DNA from: CAHJXF01 sp038225855
GTDB lineage: Bacteria > Pseudomonadota > Gammaproteobacteria > Burkholderiales > Burkholderiaceae_D
Direction of reading: 5' to 3'
Length of the DNA: 64,000 nt
Assembly (NCBI GenBank): GCA_038225855.1
Contig: JBBRQU010000002.1
Coordinates: 1-64,000, forward strand
Part shown: positions 60,712 through 64,000 of the stretch, in pieces
Numbering within the stretch: position 1 is the first letter of the stretch
Layout: the number at the start of each line of letters is the position of its first letter
Notes under the pieces: generated by a model
Told to the model about the DNA's origin: nothing
The model's database searches: none
The model's input: only the letters and a program-made list of their open reading frames with translations
Program-made: the position numbers and the translations under genes

Positions 60712-61386
60712 CTAATTGCGCGACAACGCCAGCCGCAGCAAATCCGCAACCGTCCCCGCGTTGAGCTTGTCCATGATGTTCGCGCGATGCGCTTCGACGG
60801 TCTTGATGCTGATGCCCAGATCGTCGGCGATCTGCTTGTTCAGGCGTCCGGCGACGATGCAGTCCAGCACCTGACGCTCGCGCGCGGTCAGGCGCGACAA
60901 CAACGCGTCGCGCTCGCGGTCGCGGCGACGAGACTCGGCTTCGCTTTCGGCTGCGGCCAGCATGCGTTCGACCGACGCGCGCAGATCGCTTTCATTGAAC
61001 GGCTTCTCGATGAAATCGACCGCGCCTTTCTTCATCGTCGCAACCGCCATCGGGACATCGCCGTGTCCGGTGATGAAGAGGATAGGCAGGTTCGCGCCCC
61101 GCGCGACGAGTTGTTCCTGCAGTTCGAGGCCGCTCATGCCGGGCATGCGCACGTCGAGGATCAGACATGCGGTCTTGGCCGGATCGTATTGCGCGAGGAA
61201 GTCCTCGGCGCGCGCGAAGCAGGCGACCTGATAGCGATTGGCTTCGAGCAGCCACTTCAGCGAATCGCGTACGGCCTCGTCGTCGTCGACGACATAAACC
61301 GTGCTGGCCGGTCGCACGGGTTCGCGTTTCGAATCGGGATGAAGGTCGCGGAGCATCGGCGCCGATTGTATGCGACTCGCGTGCAT
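60712..61386 (-). CDS. FixJ/NarL-type response regulator
   Basis: A 224-residue two-component response regulator. The receiver domain has VYVVDDDEAVRDSLKWLLE and phospho-acceptor Asp in LILDVRMPGMSGLELQEQL; the output domain is a LuxR-type HTH (LTARERQVLDCIVAGRLNKQ, then IADDLGISIKTVEAHR). The FixJ/TtrR/DctR branch fits. The ATG at 61386 shares a base with the stop of the kinase gene (TGATG), supporting coupling; an ATG at 61356 would be the shorter choice. The kinase upstream is its partner. Confidence 0.92.
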   Translation of the reverse strand: MHASRIQSAPMLRDLHPDSKREPVRPASTVYVVDDDEAVRDSLKWLLEANRYQVACFARAEDFLAQYDPAKTACLILDVRMPGMSGLELQEQLVARGANLPILFITGHGDVPMAVATMKKGAVDFIEKPFNESDLRASVERMLAAAESEAESRRRDRERDALLSRLTARERQVLDCIVAGRLNKQIADDLGISIKTVEAHRANIMDKLNAGTVADLLRLALSRN

Positions 61387-64000
61387 CAGCGCGCGGCCGC
61401 CTCGACAGCGGATTCGACCGCGGCCTCCTCGGGCCGTTCGACGATGGTTCGCGGCAGCGTGAATCGAAAGATCGTGCCGCCGCCCGCATGGGGCGTCGCC
61501 CACAACCTGCCGCGATGAAATTCGACGATCGAGCGGCAGATGTTCAACCCCATCCCCATCCCTTCCGACTTGGTGCTGAAGAAGGGCTCGAACAATTTTT
61601 CGTAGAGCTCGGGCTGGATGCCCTGACCGCGATCGATCACCGAGAATTCCACCTGGTCGACCGATCTACCTTCGCCAAGCGTTGACGGTTCGCCTGGGGC
61701 GTCGCGGACCGCGACGACGATTTCGCGCGCGCCTCGTGCAACAGTCGGTGCGTCCATCATCGCCTCGCATCCATTGCGAATCAGGTTGAGCAGGACCTGC
61801 TCGATCAGGATGCCGTCGGCGTCGATGTCGGCGATGTCGCGCGGCACCTGGGTGCGGATCGCGATGCGCTTCTTCGACGCGTCGATCTCGGCGAAGCCGA
61901 CCGCGTCGTCGACGATCGCGCGAATACGGCAACGAAGCTTGCGCGGTTCGCTGCGCTTCACGAATTCGCGGATGCGGCGAATGATGTGGCCGGCGCGCTC
62001 TGCCTGCGCTGAGGTCTTCTGCAGCATCGCGAGCAATTCGACCGGATCAGTAGCGCCGCCGGTTGCGATGTTTCGGCGCACGCGTGCGACCGTTCCCATG
62101 CTGTAATTGCTGATCGCGGTCAACGGCTGATTGAGCTCGTGCGCGAGCGACGATGCCATCTCGCCCATCGTGATCAGGCGGCTCGTCAACTGCACCTTTT
62201 CTTCCTGCTGACGTTCGCGTTCCTGCGTGGCGATGCGCGCGGTGATGTCGGTGGCGACCTGCATGCGCACCGGTGATCCATCGACCCATTGAATGGTGCG
62301 GGTTCGCACTTCGAACCAGCGCCCCGTGCGAGCGCTGAACACTTCGCTGGCCAGCACTTCGTCAGGATCCGGCTCGGCGCCGCCGGGTGCGCTGCGGGTC
62401 TGAGCCGCACGCAATTCATCGTGGCCCTGGGCGTCGCCGCCGAACACCCGGCGGTAATGCAGATTGGCGAACAGCAGCGGGCCATCGTCGACGAGCGTTG
62501 GTTGACTGAGCCCGTCGATCGCGCAGACCGATACCGCCGCGTGGAGCTCGTCGAGCACGGTAGTGAAGCGCTCCTGCGCCGCCGCGAGCTCCTGTCGCGA
62601 GCGCTTGCTTTGCGTGATGTCGGTCATCGAGGTCATCCAGCCGCTTTGCTCGCCGTTCGCATCGATCAGCGGAGAGACATACATGCGCGTCTCGAGGTCG
62701 GTTCCGTCGCGCCGACTCACGCGCACCTCGAGCCCCGACGGGGGCGTCAGGCCCGCGAGGATGTCGTGAAGGCGCGCGAAGTTTTCCTCGACGCCGTCGA
62801 GCGGCCAATACGGGAACGGGGCCGTCGCGCCCAGCAATTCGTGCTCGGCGTATCCGAGCATGCGACAGAACGCAGGATTGACGTACGTGATGCGGCCTTG
62901 CATGTCGAGCACGCGCATGCCGGTCAGCATCGAGTCTTCCATCGCACGCCGGAACGATGTCTCGGCCTGCAGCGCCTGCTGGCGCGCGCGCCGCTGCGTC
63001 ACATCGTGCGCGACCGCATACAGCAGGCGTTTGTCGCCGCGCGTCTGCAGGTCGGGATTGAAGTTCCATACCAGCCAGCGATATTCGGTCGTGCCGTCGG
63101 GATTGAAGCGGCGGCAGCGATTCTCGAACGCACTGCTGATGCTGCCTTCGGTGATGCGCGCGAGTTCGGCTGCGGTCGCGTCGCGATCGTCGGGATGCGC
63201 GAGATCGAGCAGCGATGCGCCGCGCAGACTCGCGGGCTCGCGTCCGAGAATGCGCGCGCATGCGGGGTTCAGTCGCGCGATGCGGCCGCGATGATCGATC
63301 ACCGCGAGGATATCGAGCGACAGGTTGAAGATGCGATCGCGCGCGGCCTCGGCTTCCTGGCGCCGGCGCAAATGCCGCATTTGCGAGAACAGCGTCCACA
63401 CGATCAAGAGCGACAGCGCGGCCACGGCCCAGACCAGGAAGTTGTCCGCGAGATTGCTGCGCGTCCGATAGGCGGCCGCCCGCAAATACATGTCCGAAAG
63501 CGGCGAGCCGAGCGGCAAGTTCACCGAGATCGCGCCCTTGTGCGCGTCCTGCACGCTGCCCATGCTCAACATGCCCGCGAGCGTGCGACCGTTGCTGTCG
63601 ACCAGCATCACGTTGTATTTCGCGGCCGCGTCCTTGGGAATCGCATGGCGCGCGAGACTCGCGAGCGAAGTCACGGCGACCAGGGTTCCATCGAAATCTC
63701 CGTTCGCATACAGCGGCACGTGGAGCTCGATATACATGTCGTCGTCGGCTGCCACATAAGGTGCCGAGTAGGTCGGAGTGTGACGATCGCGCGCCGCCTC
63801 GAACGCCACGCGCGACACCGCGTTCTCGAGCACATCCCCTTCTTCGCGCGGGCCGCCGTCGAACTGCACGTCGGACGCGACCACGCGCCGCCAGATGCGT
63901 TCGGTGTCGATCCACGCGATGCTCATCAAGGCAGGATGTTCCCGCATGACGGCGCGTGCGCTCGCGATGAAATTCTTTTCTTCATCCTTCTGCGCGGAGA
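61386..64000 (-). CDS. Membrane sensor histidine kinase with periplasmic sensor and three PAS domains (5' end outside window)
   Basis: At least 870 residues are visible, and the frame stays open to the right edge, so the ATG at 63947 is probably internal. In order: a Cache-like extracytoplasmic part (ending near AAYRTRSNLADN), a membrane helix (FLVWAVAALSLLIVWTLF), three PAS/PAC units (LSLDILAVIDHRGRIARLNP; MQGRITYVNPAFCRMLGY; a third with GRWFEVRTRTIQWVDG), a HisKA domain with SLAHELNQPLTAISNYSMG, and an ATPase with LNLIRNGCEAM, VIDRGQGIQ and GMGMGLNICRSIVEFH. The arrangement is of the FixL/DctS/TtrS kind. It phosphorylates the FixJ-type regulator. The signal is unknown. Confidence 0.93.
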   Translation of the reverse strand, partial: SAQKDEEKNFIASARAVMREHPALMSIAWIDTERIWRRVVASDVQFDGGPREEGDVLENAVSRVAFEAARDRHTPTYSAPYVAADDDMYIELHVPLYANGDFDGTLVAVTSLASLARHAIPKDAAAKYNVMLVDSNGRTLAGMLSMGSVQDAHKGAISVNLPLGSPLSDMYLRAAAYRTRSNLADNFLVWAVAALSLLIVWTLFSQMRHLRRRQEAEAARDRIFNLSLDILAVIDHRGRIARLNPACARILGREPASLRGASLLDLAHPDDRDATAAELARITEGSISSAFENRCRRFNPDGTTEYRWLVWNFNPDLQTRGDKRLLYAVAHDVTQRRARQQALQAETSFRRAMEDSMLTGMRVLDMQGRITYVNPAFCRMLGYAEHELLGATAPFPYWPLDGVEENFARLHDILAGLTPPSGLEVRVSRRDGTDLETRMYVSPLIDANGEQSGWMTSMTDITQSKRSRQELAAAQERFTTVLDELHAAVSVCAIDGLSQPTLVDDGPLLFANLHYRRVFGGDAQGHDELRAAQTRSAPGGAEPDPDEVLASEVFSARTGRWFEVRTRTIQWVDGSPVRMQVATDITARIATQERERQQEEKVQLTSRLITMGEMASSLAHELNQPLTAISNYSMGTVARVRRNIATGGATDPVELLAMLQKTSAQAERAGHIIRRIREFVKRSEPRKLRCRIRAIVDDAVGFAEIDASKKRIAIRTQVPRDIADIDADGILIEQVLLNLIRNGCEAMMDAPTVARGAREIVVAVRDAPGEPSTLGEGRSVDQVEFSVIDRGQGIQPELYEKLFEPFFSTKSEGMGMGLNICRSIVEFHRGRLWATPHAGGGTIFRFTLPRTIVERPEEAAVESAVEAAAR

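Noticed and set aside
61774..62106. Short plus-strand frame within the sensor kinase
   Set aside because: Mirror of the HisKA/ATPase coding region with no start signal or family likeness.
1..64000. tRNA, rRNA, CRISPR arrays, riboswitches and insertion sequences
   Set aside because: Looked for in all gaps; no cloverleaf-like segments, spaced direct repeats, known aptamer patterns or transposase genes were seen.

Overview
The window reads as chromosomal DNA of a high-GC betaproteobacterium, most likely an unplaced member of the Burkholderiales. Support comes from the aerobic benzoyl-CoA (box) cluster with a BoxR-type regulator, the order glnA - DUF4124 gene - glnL - glnG, the PEP-CTERM protein, and the dense ATGA/GTGA gene overlaps. 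No tRNA, rRNA, CRISPR array, intact transposase or prophage was seen.

Region 1 (1-12834) is aromatic-acid catabolism. A leftward set (benzoate-CoA ligase, alpha/beta hydrolase, branched-chain/aromatic-type ABC binding protein, start of a LivH permease) diverges from boxR and boxCBA. Benzoate would be imported, activated to benzoyl-CoA, epoxidised by BoxAB and ring-opened by BoxC; boxD is not in the window. An SDR, a DsbA/GST-kappa-like protein, a RutE-like nitroreductase and an acetyltransferase follow.

Region 2 (12842-19938) holds a CaiB-type CoA transferase, then ugpB and ugpQ and two overlapping glycosidase genes (GH144-like and GH39-like), a PepSY gene behind a PmrA-type CTTAAG box, and a truncated vapC. 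Region 3 (19955-42290) is housekeeping: alaS, asmA-like, dut, a flavin monooxygenase, coaBC, lspA, xerD, a PrlF/MazF toxin-antitoxin pair with a clear operator, ybaK, plsY, a GST, rdgB, hemW, the nitrogen regulon glnA-glnL-glnG with a sigma-54 promoter, and xthA.

Region 4 (42551-55599) is the most unusual part. After a broken ECF sigma-factor gene and a terminator comes a nine-gene, essentially gapless operon: MurG-like glycosyltransferase, two paralogous GT4 glycosyltransferases, a heparinase II/III-like protein without a signal peptide, two different APH-fold kinases, an MsbA-like exporter, a second MurG-like glycosyltransferase and a NodB-type deacetylase. It looks like a self-contained pathway that builds, trims and exports a glycoconjugate, without Wzx, Wzy, KpsM or a priming transferase in view.

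Region 5 (55613-64000) holds a DUF4124/glutaredoxin-like protein, prlC and folD, a PEP-CTERM surface protein behind a near-perfect sigma-54 promoter, and a FixJ-type response regulator with a multi-PAS sensor kinase that runs off the right edge. Intergenic spaces carry recurring palindromic REP-like elements (CCCCGGC...GCCGGGG and TCCCGC...GCGGGA types). Several gene relics (two vapC ends, a sugar-nucleotide epimerase end, an ECF sigma start) show past turnover at gene borders.
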